Source of the DNA: an uncultured Clostridia bacterium
GTDB lineage: Bacteria; Bacillota; Clostridia; Oscillospirales; Ruminococcaceae
Direction: 5' to 3'
DNA length: 45,717 bases
Assembly (NCBI GenBank): GCA_947631995.1
Contig: CANRNT010000015.1
Span: forward strand, 1 to 45,717
Positions 7,550 to 16,073 of this stretch are shown here, piece after piece; within the stretch, counting starts at the first letter, position 1; each line of letters opens with the position of its first letter. A program made the translations under genes and the position numbers. The notes below the pieces were generated by a model. It saw only the letters and a list, made by a program, of their open reading frames with translations, made no database searches and was not told the origin of the DNA.

Positions 7550-8851
7550 TCATTCCTCCTCGTCGGGTTCTTTCATTTGTACGTCCTGCTCGTCGCTGTC
7601 AGACAATATGTTGTTATATTCTTCATCGGCTTCCTTATCCGATATTTCAGAAGCGGAACTTTTTTTATCAGCGAAAAATTTCTTTTCGGCTTCCTTGAGC
7701 TCTTCCAGTTTCCTGCGATATTCCTTTACTCCCTCTTCGCCGAACTTGCTGTCATATTCCGCCTGAAGCGCGGATATATCCTTTCCCTCAGACTTAGCCT
7801 TTGATATCTGTTTTTTGAGGGAGCGTTTTTCTTCGGCTCTTTCGATATCGAGGTTATATGCCGCAAGCTGAACGGCTGAGCTTTCGGTCTGATAATAGAG
7901 CTTGCTTTCTCCCGAACGCTTTACCATACCTCTGAACACTATCACCAGGATTATTGAAGCAAGGACGCACGTTCCCGCAACGAGCTGAGATACTCTGATA
8001 TTGCCGAGATAAAGGCTGTCGGTACGCAGACCCTCTATGAAAAATCTTCCCAGACCGTACCAGCCTATGTAGAACAGGAATACCTCGCCGTCAAATTTTC
8101 TGTGGTCAAAATATATATGAAGTATCACAAAACCTATCAGACACCATAGTGACTCATACAAAAAGCACGGGTGCACGGGAAGATAGCAGTTGAGCATATC
8201 GCCTGTTCTGATAGCATAGTCGTCACTTACACCTGCAATATAGCTGATAGTAGTCTGGCTCATCATACCCCAAGGAAGCGTTGTATTAGTTCCGAACGCT
8301 TCCTGATTGAAAAAGTTTCCCCATCTTCCTATACATTGACCGATAAGGAAGCACGGTCCGCAGATATCGAGCGTAGTCATAAGACTTTGCTTATGCGCCT
8401 TGACAATTATGCCGCCTACAAGTATAGCGCCGATAAGTCCTCCGTATATTGCCAGACCTCCGCTTCTTGTGTTGAAAAAGTCCTTGAAGCCTACACCGAC
8501 GTCGTTGAAAACAACATAATACAGTCTTGCGCCGAAGATAGCTCCTATAAGTCCGCCTATGATAGCGTCGGACATTTTATCCGGATTAAGACCTATCTTA
8601 GGCATTTTTCTATAACCGTAAAACAGCGCCAGAAGAATACCTATGGCTATCAGAAAGCCGTACCAATAAACTTTGAAATTTATTCCCGGAATGGTAAAAA
8701 ACACTCTGTCTATCGTGATACCCGACTTGAATATATTATCGGAATTCCCGAAGAACGGGAAAAACGTCTTGTCGGGATTATCTTTGATAGTTTTGATAGT
8801 TTCCTCGCTCAGCTCTTTGGCGAGCATTAAAAAACCGTTTAATGATGTCAT
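7550..8851 (-). CDS. lgt: Prolipoprotein diacylglyceryl transferase with long C-terminal extension
   Basis: Lgt transfers diacylglycerol from phosphatidylglycerol to the lipobox cysteine of prelipoproteins at the membrane. The 433-residue product has about seven membrane segments and the Lgt signature GRWGNFFNQEAFG (residues 175-187), plus the YWYGF and GGLAIYGGLIGAI segments. The enzyme core ends near residue 310. A further 120 residues form a very charged, probably coiled-coil cytoplasmic tail ending in acidic residues, absent from the usual roughly 280-residue enzyme. The ATG at 8851 has GGAGAG upstream; a longer frame would overlap the preceding gene. It lies 16 bases after the M16 gene and 3 before folD. 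Confidence 0.93.
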   Translation of the reverse strand: MTSLNGFLMLAKELSEETIKTIKDNPDKTFFPFFGNSDNIFKSGITIDRVFFTIPGINFKVYWYGFLIAIGILLALFYGYRKMPKIGLNPDKMSDAIIGGLIGAIFGARLYYVVFNDVGVGFKDFFNTRSGGLAIYGGLIGAILVGGIIVKAHKQSLMTTLDICGPCFLIGQCIGRWGNFFNQEAFGTNTTLPWGMMSQTTISYIAGVSDDYAIRTGDMLNCYLPVHPCFLYESLWCLIGFVILHIYFDHRKFDGEVFLFYIGWYGLGRFFIEGLRTDSLYLGNIRVSQLVAGTCVLASIILVIVFRGMVKRSGESKLYYQTESSAVQLAAYNLDIERAEEKRSLKKQISKAKSEGKDISALQAEYDSKFGEEGVKEYRRKLEELKEAEKKFFADKKSSASEISDKEADEEYNNILSDSDEQDVQMKEPDEEE

Positions 8852-8867
8852 TTCTTTTTCTCTCCAA

Positions 8868-10187
8868 TTATTTATTTTGTTTATCGGCAGGCTCAACGAC
8901 AGCTATTGCCGAACGCTCTTTATCAAACAGCTTTGGCATATCTCTTACGATATCCTCAAATGTCATTTGCGTAAAAATATCTATGCTGTCAAACACGCTG
9001 ACACCCATCAAAGCCGAACTTAGCAGCATTTCGGCACACATATCGACTTTGTCAAATCCTCGTATCATACTTCCGTATTTGGCTTTTTTGGCTATCTCGA
9101 AGCGTTCTCTGTCAATGCCCTGAGAAATTATCCTGTCTATCTCTTCATTGATCCTTTTCTGCACCGCAAGCGGATCAGAGGACTCACCGCTGAAAATGTT
9201 ACAGAAAAAGCCGTTTCCGTAAAAACATTCATAGCTGAAAGATGAATTTATCAGACCCTCCTCTGTAAGCTTATTATACAGCTTAGAGGTCGGCCCCGCT
9301 GCAAGCTCCATAAGTATCGATGACTCATAGCTCATTCTGACGCATTCTCTTCCGCTGTAAGGCTTACACTTATAGCCTATATTGAATATGCTCTGACCAA
9401 CAGGAAATTTGCGGACTATCTCTTTTTGCGCGACCTCATCGGGTTCGCTGCCAAGATCGGATAAAAGGTCGATATCCTCGGCGCGGACAAGCTCTTCGTC
9501 GCATATTTTCAAGACCTCGTCTATATCAATATTACCCGCTATCGTAAGCACCATATTGTTGAGATTATAAAAAGTATTATAGCATTGGTACAGAAGCTCT
9601 GGCGTTATTTTGGCGATAGACTCCACAGTACCGGCAATATCTGTCTTTACGGGGTGTACCACATACAGGCATTTGAGAAGATCGTAAAACGACTGTCTGT
9701 CAGGGTTATCCTCGCACATTTTTATCTCCTGACCGATTATTCCCTGCTCTTTATCAACGGTCTCCTCAGTAAAATACGGATCTTGCACGAACGAAAGCAG
9801 TATCCTCAAGGACTCGGCATAGTTTTCCGTACAACTGAACAGATATGCGGTATGGTCGAAGCTTGTATAAGCATTTCCCATAGCTCCGGTTTTTGCGTAC
9901 AGCTCAAACACATCGCGATCCTCGTTCTCAAACAGCTTATGCTCCAGAAAATGCGCTATTCCCTCAGGCACTTGTATAAAATCTTCGTCATTAGAGGTCT
10001 TGAAGCGGTTGTTGATCGAGCCGTACTTAGCAGTAAACAGCGCGTCGGTAGTTGTAAAGCCGTTCATTTGCCAAAGATAAATATCAAGACCGCTCGGGTG
10101 CTTTACATAAACATATCCGTTCCCGCCGTGCTTATCGGTAATGTATTGTCTTTCATAAGCTCCATACTGATGATCGTTACTGCTCAT
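8868..10187 (-). CDS. M16 family metallopeptidase homologue, active-site competent (YmfH-like)
   Basis: A 439-residue single M16 half-molecule. It carries the inverted zinc motif HFLEH in EGIAHFLEHKLFE near residue 80, with a downstream glutamate region around EQGIIGQEIKMCEDNPD, so it should be the catalytic member of the pair. In Firmicutes the YmfF/YmfH-type pair is found together and has been linked to modification of elongation factor P (5-aminopentanol addition) in B. subtilis; applying this here is inference, and no efp gene is in the window. It overlaps the preceding M16 gene by 4 bases (ATGA) and has AAGGAG before the start. Confidence 0.85.
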   Translation of the reverse strand: MSSNDHQYGAYERQYITDKHGGNGYVYVKHPSGLDIYLWQMNGFTTTDALFTAKYGSINNRFKTSNDEDFIQVPEGIAHFLEHKLFENEDRDVFELYAKTGAMGNAYTSFDHTAYLFSCTENYAESLRILLSFVQDPYFTEETVDKEQGIIGQEIKMCEDNPDRQSFYDLLKCLYVVHPVKTDIAGTVESIAKITPELLYQCYNTFYNLNNMVLTIAGNIDIDEVLKICDEELVRAEDIDLLSDLGSEPDEVAQKEIVRKFPVGQSIFNIGYKCKPYSGRECVRMSYESSILMELAAGPTSKLYNKLTEEGLINSSFSYECFYGNGFFCNIFSGESSDPLAVQKRINEEIDRIISQGIDRERFEIAKKAKYGSMIRGFDKVDMCAEMLLSSALMGVSVFDSIDIFTQMTFEDIVRDMPKLFDKERSAIAVVEPADKQNK

Positions 10188-11500
10188 ACGGTATCTCCTT
10201 TCTCATTTTCCGCTGCTGACTGCGATAGCTGCGATATATGAGATGTTCTCAAAGCATATACGGTGTCAAGCTCAAAACCTTGCGCGCACAAAATGACGTC
10301 ATCGCGTGTAATGGCATTGAGCTTTACAGTCACTTCATTGGGCGATAATGCTGTTCCTCTGCGATACTGGACATTATACCAGTTCATCAGACCGTACAGG
10401 CTGTCATAGTTACTTCTGAAAGCTCCTGTCATCATAAGCTTTGTATCGTTGAGCTCATCATCGGTGAAGTCGCCGTCAGCCAGCGATCGAAGCTGTTCAT
10501 TTATGGCAGCGATAGTCTTATCCAAGTTGGCGTCATCTATGCCGCATTCTACTATGAGTGTTTGTCTGCACTCGTCATAAGCCGCTGAACAGCTATAGCA
10601 AAGGCTCATTTTTTCTCTGACGTTCATAAAGAGTTTAGATGTCGGCGTAATACCAAACAGGGCGGTGAATATCTTTGCCGCATACAGATCGGTCTTACCG
10701 ATCTTATACGCCATTACGAGCCTTGTTTGTTTAACGTCCATTCTCTCGGTCACGTTTTCGGTTTTCGGCTTTAACGGACTTGCTTCATAGTAGACAGGTC
10801 TATAGACATTTTTTCTCGGGATATCTGAAAATGCTCTTTCCAGCAGTTCGGCTGTCTCGGCAACATTCTCCGAGCTTCCCAGAATTATCTCGATATGAGA
10901 GCTTTCAAGCATGGAGAGGTAAAGCTCATACACATACTCACAGGTGAGCGCCTCAGCCTCTTTACGGCTTCCGTAAACTCCCGACGCGCTTTTTTCACCG
11001 CAGTAGATAGTTTTTCTTGCTTGCTTGAGCGCATAATTGCGTTTATTGTTTATCTCGGTATCTATCTCGTCGAGCAGTTCTTTTTTTAATATAGCAAATT
11101 CCGTTTCATCAAAAGCGCCGTTCACCGTTTTAGGAGAAAAAATGCTTGTAATGAGGATATTGGCAAGCTCGGCTGTTATTTTTTCGCCGTCTATGGTATT
11201 GCAGTCAGCGATACAGCTTGCAAACAACGTAGACACATAACTGTTCCCTACTATGGTTTCCGTATCGGAAAGCGACGCGTTATACAGCGATGCAAGCTTT
11301 GTACTAAGCGCCTCACGCGTAGGGTACTTTGAATTTGAAACGGTCAGGATATTAGGTATCAGGGCGCGCGCAGACGCTTCCTTTACCTCGAAATCACTTA
11401 CAAACTGCACAGATATATAATTCGTCTTGAATTTTTCATCATGCACGGTACTTAAATACACGCCGTCGGCTATCTGTTTTCTGTTATATTCAACCGGCAA
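10184..11500 (-). CDS. M16 family peptidase homologue lacking the zinc motif (YmfF-like)
   Basis: A 438-residue M16-fold protein. At the place where the catalytic partner has HxxEH, this sequence reads EASARALIPNIL, so it is probably a non-catalytic subunit, as in other heterodimeric M16 proteases. The C-terminal half keeps the M16 signature region around SLCYSCSAAYDECRQTL. Translation starts at TTG (11500), six bases after GAGGTG; no ATG fits. It is the first gene of the operon continuing through the active M16 gene, lgt and folD, behind its own promoter at 11550-11578. Confidence 0.83.
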   Translation of the reverse strand: MPVEYNRKQIADGVYLSTVHDEKFKTNYISVQFVSDFEVKEASARALIPNILTVSNSKYPTREALSTKLASLYNASLSDTETIVGNSYVSTLFASCIADCNTIDGEKITAELANILITSIFSPKTVNGAFDETEFAILKKELLDEIDTEINNKRNYALKQARKTIYCGEKSASGVYGSRKEAEALTCEYVYELYLSMLESSHIEIILGSSENVAETAELLERAFSDIPRKNVYRPVYYEASPLKPKTENVTERMDVKQTRLVMAYKIGKTDLYAAKIFTALFGITPTSKLFMNVREKMSLCYSCSAAYDECRQTLIVECGIDDANLDKTIAAINEQLRSLADGDFTDDELNDTKLMMTGAFRSNYDSLYGLMNWYNVQYRRGTALSPNEVTVKLNAITRDDVILCAQGFELDTVYALRTSHISQLSQSAAENEKGDTV

Positions 11501-11549
11501 TTACAGCACCTCTTTCTTTTAAGGATTGTCATCATACACATTTACATTT

Positions 11550-11578
11550 ATTATAACACAACTATTTGGAAATTTCCA
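11550..11578 (-). promoter_or_regulatory. Promoter of the M16-lgt-folD operon
   Basis: A perfect TATAAT (11550-11555) with a weak -35 TGGAAA (11573-11578) at 17-base spacing on the minus strand, about 45 bases upstream of the TTG start. Confidence 0.6.
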
Positions 11579-11622
11579 TAGTTTACGCATTATTTTATCA
11601 TTTTTCATAAAACTGTCACATA

Positions 11623-11661
11623 AATAAAATGCCCGATGTAACATTTGTCCACATCGGGCAT
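11623..11661 (-). terminator. Terminator after nrdG
   Basis: ATGCCCGATGT and ACATCGGGCAT form an 11-bp perfect stem; on the minus strand the stem is followed by TTTTATTTATG. It lies about 20 bases after the nrdG stop. Confidence 0.85.
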
Positions 11662-11681
11662 ATGGGAACACATGAAAAATG

Positions 11682-12188
11682 TCAATTCCAGTCGGCTAAA
11701 ACAGCTTCTGAAGAAGCAAGCGACTTTTTGATATCTATAACTCTCTGATTTCTGCTTCCCTTAAAGTGCAGCTCAAGGCTTCTTTTATCAAGTTCAAATT
11801 TTCCGTCAACAAGAAAATCCACATATTCCAGAAGAGCGAGATAACCGTTTTCGTCATTTGAATGTTCGACCAGATACTCATAGGTGTAGCCTGTATATGC
11901 TATCACATCAAGACCGTGCTCTTTTGCCGCTTTTGCAACGGGCACAAGAGCTTTTGCCTGACACATAGGCTCTCCGCCGCTCAGGGTGATACCGTCAAGC
12001 AGAGGGTTTGACAAAAACTTTGAGATTATCTCGTCGGTATCCGTTTCGCTGCCGCCGTTGAAATCATGCGTATGCGGATTATGGCAACCCTCGCAATGGT
12101 GCGGACACCCTTGTGTAAATACGGTAAATCTTATTCCCGGGCCGTCAACGATAGAATCATTGACGGTACCTGCTATCCTAAGCTTCAA
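11682..12188 (-). CDS. nrdG: Anaerobic ribonucleotide reductase activating protein (radical SAM)
   Basis: NrdG uses S-adenosylmethionine and a [4Fe-4S] cluster to place the glycyl radical on NrdD. The 168-residue product has the cluster motif CxxxCxxC at C28, C32 and C35 (QGCPHHCEGCHNP), the GPGIRF segment just before it, and the SAM-binding GGE motif (LSGGEPM). I choose the TTG at 12188 because AAAGGA lies eight bases before it and the resulting N-terminus MKLRIAGTV fits the family. The upstream in-frame TTG at 12206 would have the binding site inside the gene. It follows nrdD by 66 bases with a GC-rich hairpin in between. Confidence 0.93.
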   Translation of the reverse strand: MKLRIAGTVNDSIVDGPGIRFTVFTQGCPHHCEGCHNPHTHDFNGGSETDTDEIISKFLSNPLLDGITLSGGEPMCQAKALVPVAKAAKEHGLDVIAYTGYTYEYLVEHSNDENGYLALLEYVDFLVDGKFELDKRSLELHFKGSRNQRVIDIKKSLASSEAVLADWN

Positions 12189-12215
12189 AGCTATCTGTCC
12201 TTTCAATACTTTTGT

Positions 12216-12241
12216 AAAAACACAGGCGGCATAACGCCGCC
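12216..12241 (-). terminator. Intercistronic hairpin between nrdD and nrdG
   Basis: On the minus strand GGCGGC-GTTAT-GCCGCC is a perfect 6-bp GC stem, followed after CTGTG by TTTTT. It looks like a partial terminator that would lower nrdG relative to nrdD expression. The effect is inferred. Confidence 0.5.
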
Positions 12242-12254
12242 CATGCTGTATAAA

Positions 12255-14567
12255 TTACAAGCTGTGTTTTACTCTGTCCTCAACCTCGGCTCGTTTAGCG
12301 TTATTGAACCTGTCGAGCGTGCCTACAAGGTATCCGGTTATTCTTCTGATACGCTCGAAGCCTACTTGATGTTCTTCCTCGGTACGTCCGCACTTAGGAC
12401 ATACATCTCCTATGATACCCGTATATCCGCAGCACGGGTCACGGTCAACAGGGTGGTTGATAGAGCCGTAGCCTACTCCGCTTTCTTTCATGCAGCGGAC
12501 TATCTTCTCAAAAGCAGGGAGATTTTGCAGCGGGTCGCCGTCCAGTTCAACGTAGCTGATATGACCGGCATTTGTCAAAGCGTGATACGGAGCCTCTATC
12601 TTTATCTTTTCAAATGCGCTTATCGGATAATATACGGGAACATGGAACGAGTTGGTATAGTAATCTCTGTCGGTAACGCCCTTGATTATTCCAAATCTTT
12701 CCTTATCCATTCTGACAAATCTTCCCGAAAGTCCCTCGGCGGGAGTTGCAAGCAGCGAGAAGTTGAGATGATACTTGGCGGTCATCTCGTCCATACGCTT
12801 TCTCATCTTCGTTATTATCTCGAGACCGAGCTCTCTGGCTTCTTCGCTTTCGCCGTGGTGCTTACCGATAAGAGCTACAAGGCATTCCGCAAGACCTATA
12901 AATCCGACTGACAGCGTACCGTGTTTCAGTATCTCGCCTACCTCGTCGTCAGGGCCGAGCTTTTCGGAGTCTATCCATACTCCCTGACCCATAAGGAACG
13001 GGTAGTTCTTGACCTTTTTACTGCTCTGTATACGGAAGCGGTGGAGGAGCTGATCGACGCAAAGGTCTATCATATCATCGAGGCTGTCAAAGAAAGTACC
13101 GATATTTCTGTTTGCCTTGATAGCCAATCTGGGAAGATTTATCGAAGTAAAGCTCAGATTGCCTCTGCCCGTAACTATCTCTCTGCTAGGATCGTAAACG
13201 TTGCCTATAACTCTTGTACGGCAGCCCATATACGCTATCTCGGTATTGGGGTCGCCCTCCTTATAATACGGAAGATTGAAAGGCGCGTCGATGAACGAGA
13301 AATTCGGGAACAGTCTCTTAGCCGAAACACGGCAAGCGAGCTTGAACAGGTCGTAGTTCGGGTCTTCGGGGTTATAGTTTACGCCCTCTTTTACTTTGAA
13401 TATATGTATCGGGAATATGGGGGTCTCTCCGTTGCCAAGACCTGCTTCCTGAGCGAGGAGGACATTCTTTATTACCATTCTTCCCTCTACCGAAGTATCA
13501 GTACCGTAGTTTATAGAGCTGAACGGCGTCTGAGCGCCCGCACGGGAATTCATGGTATTGAGGTTATGTATAAGCGCTTCCATAGCCTGATATGTAGCGC
13601 GGTCGGTCTCTTTTTCCGAAGTCTTGAACGCAAATTTCTGTATCTTATCAGCTGTATCGCTGTCTGTAAAGCCCATAAGAAGCTCTTTCTCGGCCTTAAA
13701 ATACTCTTCGTTATTGGAAAGAGTAGGCTTCAGCTCCTTCTCGGAAAGCTTCCCGATTATCTGCTTTGCAACGTTTTCGGCGTCGGTAACGCCGGCAAGA
13801 AGCTCAAGCGCTCTGGCAACATTGTCGCGATAGCGATGAACGAAAGTCTTTCTTACGCCGTCAGCCATAGCATAATCGAACATAGGAACGCTCTGACCGC
13901 CGTGCTGGTCGTTCTGGTTGGACTGGATAGCTATACAGGCAAGCGCGGCATAGCTGGAGATATCGTTGGGGGTTCTGAGGTGACCGTGACCTGTTGAAAA
14001 GCCTCTGTTGAAAAGAGTACGAAGATCAATCTGAGTGCAGGTAGTAGTCAAAGTATAGAAATCAAGGTCGTGTATATGGATATCACCCTCAGCGTGAGCC
14101 TTTGCGTGCTTCGGGTCGAGGACATACATCTCATAAAATTCCTTAGCGCCGACAGAACCGTACTTCAGCATAGTACCCATTGCGGTATCGCCGTCAATAT
14201 TGGCATTCTCTCTCTTTATATCGCTGTCCTTAGCCGCCTTGAAAGTAAGGTCCTCATACACCTTCATAAGTCTGGTGTTCATTTCTCTTGCTCTGGTGCG
14301 GTTAGATCTATAAAGTATATAAGCCTTGGCAGTAGCGGCGTGTCCCTCTTCGATAAGGACTTTTTCAACTATATCCTGTATCTGCTCAACGGTAGGTGTT
14401 TCAAGGCTGCGAGCCATAAGCTCGTCTCCTACCTTGCCAGCCAGATACAGAGCTTCATCATAGTCAGTACCGCCAACGGACTGAGCAGCTTTGAATATAG
14501 CGTTAGCTATCTTCTCGATATTGAACGTTACAGTACGTCCGTCTCTTTTACGAATTTTGATAATCAT
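12255..14567 (-). CDS. nrdD: Anaerobic ribonucleoside-triphosphate reductase, class III
   Basis: NrdD reduces ribonucleotides to deoxyribonucleotides by glycyl-radical chemistry without oxygen. The 770-residue product has an N-terminal ATP-cone (IIKIRKRDGRTVTFNIEKIANAI) for allosteric control, the large catalytic barrel, the C-terminal four-cysteine zinc site (CCGYTGIIGDVCPKCGR) and the glycyl radical motif RRITGYLVGTLDRFN. GAGGAGA lies before the ATG. It heads an operon with nrdG and has a strong promoter with an NrdR-box-like palindrome just downstream. This enzyme points to an anaerobic life style; no class I or II reductase is in view. Confidence 0.97.
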   Translation of the reverse strand: MIIKIRKRDGRTVTFNIEKIANAIFKAAQSVGGTDYDEALYLAGKVGDELMARSLETPTVEQIQDIVEKVLIEEGHAATAKAYILYRSNRTRAREMNTRLMKVYEDLTFKAAKDSDIKRENANIDGDTAMGTMLKYGSVGAKEFYEMYVLDPKHAKAHAEGDIHIHDLDFYTLTTTCTQIDLRTLFNRGFSTGHGHLRTPNDISSYAALACIAIQSNQNDQHGGQSVPMFDYAMADGVRKTFVHRYRDNVARALELLAGVTDAENVAKQIIGKLSEKELKPTLSNNEEYFKAEKELLMGFTDSDTADKIQKFAFKTSEKETDRATYQAMEALIHNLNTMNSRAGAQTPFSSINYGTDTSVEGRMVIKNVLLAQEAGLGNGETPIFPIHIFKVKEGVNYNPEDPNYDLFKLACRVSAKRLFPNFSFIDAPFNLPYYKEGDPNTEIAYMGCRTRVIGNVYDPSREIVTGRGNLSFTSINLPRLAIKANRNIGTFFDSLDDMIDLCVDQLLHRFRIQSSKKVKNYPFLMGQGVWIDSEKLGPDDEVGEILKHGTLSVGFIGLAECLVALIGKHHGESEEARELGLEIITKMRKRMDEMTAKYHLNFSLLATPAEGLSGRFVRMDKERFGIIKGVTDRDYYTNSFHVPVYYPISAFEKIKIEAPYHALTNAGHISYVELDGDPLQNLPAFEKIVRCMKESGVGYGSINHPVDRDPCCGYTGIIGDVCPKCGRTEEEHQVGFERIRRITGYLVGTLDRFNNAKRAEVEDRVKHSL

Positions 14568-14651
14568 TTTTCACCGTCTCCTCATTATTTTAAGCCTAAA
14601 GCTATTTGGTTTATAACAGACCGCACAACATTATTAATGCGTTAAAGCAAT

Positions 14652-14665
14652 CACAAGATATTGTG
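14652..14665 (-). promoter_or_regulatory. NrdR-box-like palindrome
   Basis: CACAATATCTTGTG on the minus strand is nearly palindromic and close to the NrdR consensus (acaCwAtATaTwGtgt). It begins about 13 bases downstream of the expected transcription start. NrdR boxes usually come in pairs; I see only a half-matching second copy (ATAATGTTGTG) about 28 bases further downstream. NrdR represses ribonucleotide reductase genes through its own ATP-cone. Confidence 0.55.
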
Positions 14666-14685
14666 GTCAACGGTCGCTAAATAAC

Positions 14686-14714
14686 AGTATACAGTATTAG
14701 AAGCGGCAAGTCAA
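14686..14714 (-). promoter_or_regulatory. Promoter of nrdD-nrdG
   Basis: TTGACT (14709-14714) and TATACT (14686-14691), spaced by 17 bases on the minus strand. The start point would be near 14679, leaving a leader of about 110 bases. Confidence 0.78.
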
Positions 14715-14879
14715 GCCCTAAATCATTATTTTACATATAAAAATATCCGGCGTATTTTTGTAGACTTTGCACAAACAGTTATGACGTAAATTTTTGACTT
14801 TACAGGGGCAGCTTTTTCAAACGCTTTATTATCGGGATACGCTGTGATATGCCATATGTTACATTTGCCCGCAAAGTAC
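14715..14879. other. AT-rich spacer with no recognisable gene
   Basis: No plausible gene with a ribosome binding site is seen. A 64-codon minus frame here begins inside the neighbouring terminator and has no binding site. A GGCATAT copy near 14845-14855 can pair with one arm of the terminator at 14880-14918, giving an alternative fold. Confidence 0.5.
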
Positions 14880-14918
14880 AAAAACGGCATATGTAAAGAT
14901 AAAAACTTTACATATGCC
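14878..14918 (-). terminator. Terminator of the adaptor/membrane operon
   Basis: GGCATATGTAAAG and CTTTACATATGCC form a 13-bp perfect stem; the minus strand continues GTTTTTG. It lies about 30 bases past the stop at 14948. Confidence 0.85.
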
Positions 14919-14947
14919 ATACGCTTATTATCTATGCTAATTGTAAA

Positions 14948-15196
14948 TCATCTGTCGCCGTTTTCGCTGATATCCGATGACTCATCGCCGCCCAGCTCAT
15001 AAACGGTAGTCACAACGACTGACGACCCGTCCTTTGTCGTGTTCTCATTGGTAAGGACATCATCGAGCGAGGTCTTGAAAACGTAAGCCAAAAAGAAAGC
15101 CAGCAATATAAGAACAATTATCATCAGGACTATCTTTATGTTCAACGATATCTTCTGCCATGTGGTCATAGGCGCTTTTTTGTTATCTTTTCCCAT
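14948..15196 (-). CDS. Small single-span membrane protein (82 residues)
   Basis: I do not recognise the family. A short basic cytoplasmic N-terminus (MGKDNKKAPMTTWQKISLNIK) precedes one strong membrane helix (IVLMIIVLILLAFFLAYVF). The remaining roughly 40 residues are polar and acidic, probably outside the cell. The ATG at 15196 follows the TGA of the preceding gene by two bases, with AGGTG as binding site. It is the last of three genes with an adaptor-type lipoprotein and a polytopic membrane protein, and a terminator follows. It may be an accessory subunit of a membrane complex; that is inference from the operon only. Confidence 0.75.
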   Translation of the reverse strand: MGKDNKKAPMTTWQKISLNIKIVLMIIVLILLAFFLAYVFKTSLDDVLTNENTTKDGSSVVVTTVYELGGDESSDISENGDR

Positions 15197-15198
15197 TA

Positions 15199-16032
15199 TC
15201 AATACACACCTATAAATTCAAGATAGTTTTTCTCGGGCAGCACGACATACGAATTGGTCTCTTCGGTCTCTCCAGGCATTTTGTAAGTCAATGTATTGCT
15301 TCCGCTCCAGTACACTTCGGGAACCTTGCCTCTGCCATAGAAAAACTTGACCTTTCGTTTTATGCCCTTTTGTTTGAGCGTGAAAAATCTGAAGCTCTTG
15401 TCCTGTCCGTGCGGCACAACATATATTATTACCTGTCCGTCCTCCTTATTCTGGACGTCACAAATGTAAAACTCCATTGTGCCGTCGGGAGAAACGGTAT
15501 TGTCATTTGCCGTAAGCTGTGTTATATAATTCATATCATACATAGCATATACGGGGTCATCGGGGGAAAGATCGCCGTCAAGTACAGTTTCTATCGCCGA
15601 CGAACCAAACAGCATATTAAATATAAAATATGCAAATATACCCAGAACGTACATCATAATGTATATCGTTCCGAGAAGCACCTTTATATTCTCGTGCACG
15701 CTGATATAAAAGAACATGATTATCGCCACGATAAGCGGTGGCACAAATATTATTATATTGTGCATATTGAATATGACCAAAAAGAACACGATCGGCAGCA
15801 GCATAAGACCTGTTATCTTTGTCAGTATCATATCCTTAGTATACAGCATGAACATCAGAAACAGCGCGCTGAGAATAAAGTGCACCGTAAAGAAAGCGCC
15901 CTGCGCACCCTGTTTTATCTCGAGGTCATAATAGAAAGTCGCCAAAGTAAGGAGGACTACCTCTGCGATATACAGAAGATTGAATACCGCCAATCCCCTT
16001 TTCACCCAAATGTTTTTTAAGATATCTTTCAT
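15199..16032 (-). CDS. Polytopic membrane protein of unknown function (277 residues)
   Basis: About five hydrophobic helices occupy the first 150 residues. They are followed by a soluble domain of about 120 residues rich in beta-strand patterns (FYICDVQNKEDGQVIIYVVPHGQDKSFRFFTL), which would lie on one face of the membrane. I find no known motif. The gene starts 41 bases after the adaptor lipoprotein gene and is followed at once by the 82-residue membrane protein, so the three probably work together in the envelope. No ATPase or permease of a classical exporter is adjacent. Confidence 0.75.
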   Translation of the reverse strand: MKDILKNIWVKRGLAVFNLLYIAEVVLLTLATFYYDLEIKQGAQGAFFTVHFILSALFLMFMLYTKDMILTKITGLMLLPIVFFLVIFNMHNIIIFVPPLIVAIIMFFYISVHENIKVLLGTIYIMMYVLGIFAYFIFNMLFGSSAIETVLDGDLSPDDPVYAMYDMNYITQLTANDNTVSPDGTMEFYICDVQNKEDGQVIIYVVPHGQDKSFRFFTLKQKGIKRKVKFFYGRGKVPEVYWSGSNTLTYKMPGETEETNSYVVLPEKNYLEFIGVY

Positions 16033-16073
16033 TTTAATGTCCGTCTGCCTTTCATATATGTATAACTTATCCG

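Noticed and set aside
12921-13997. A 358-codon open frame on the plus strand
   Set aside because: It lies wholly antisense to nrdD, has no ribosome binding site and shows no family resemblance; it is a by-product of nrdD codon usage.
14726-14920. A 64-codon minus-strand frame
   Set aside because: Begins inside the perfect terminator stem and lacks a ribosome binding site.
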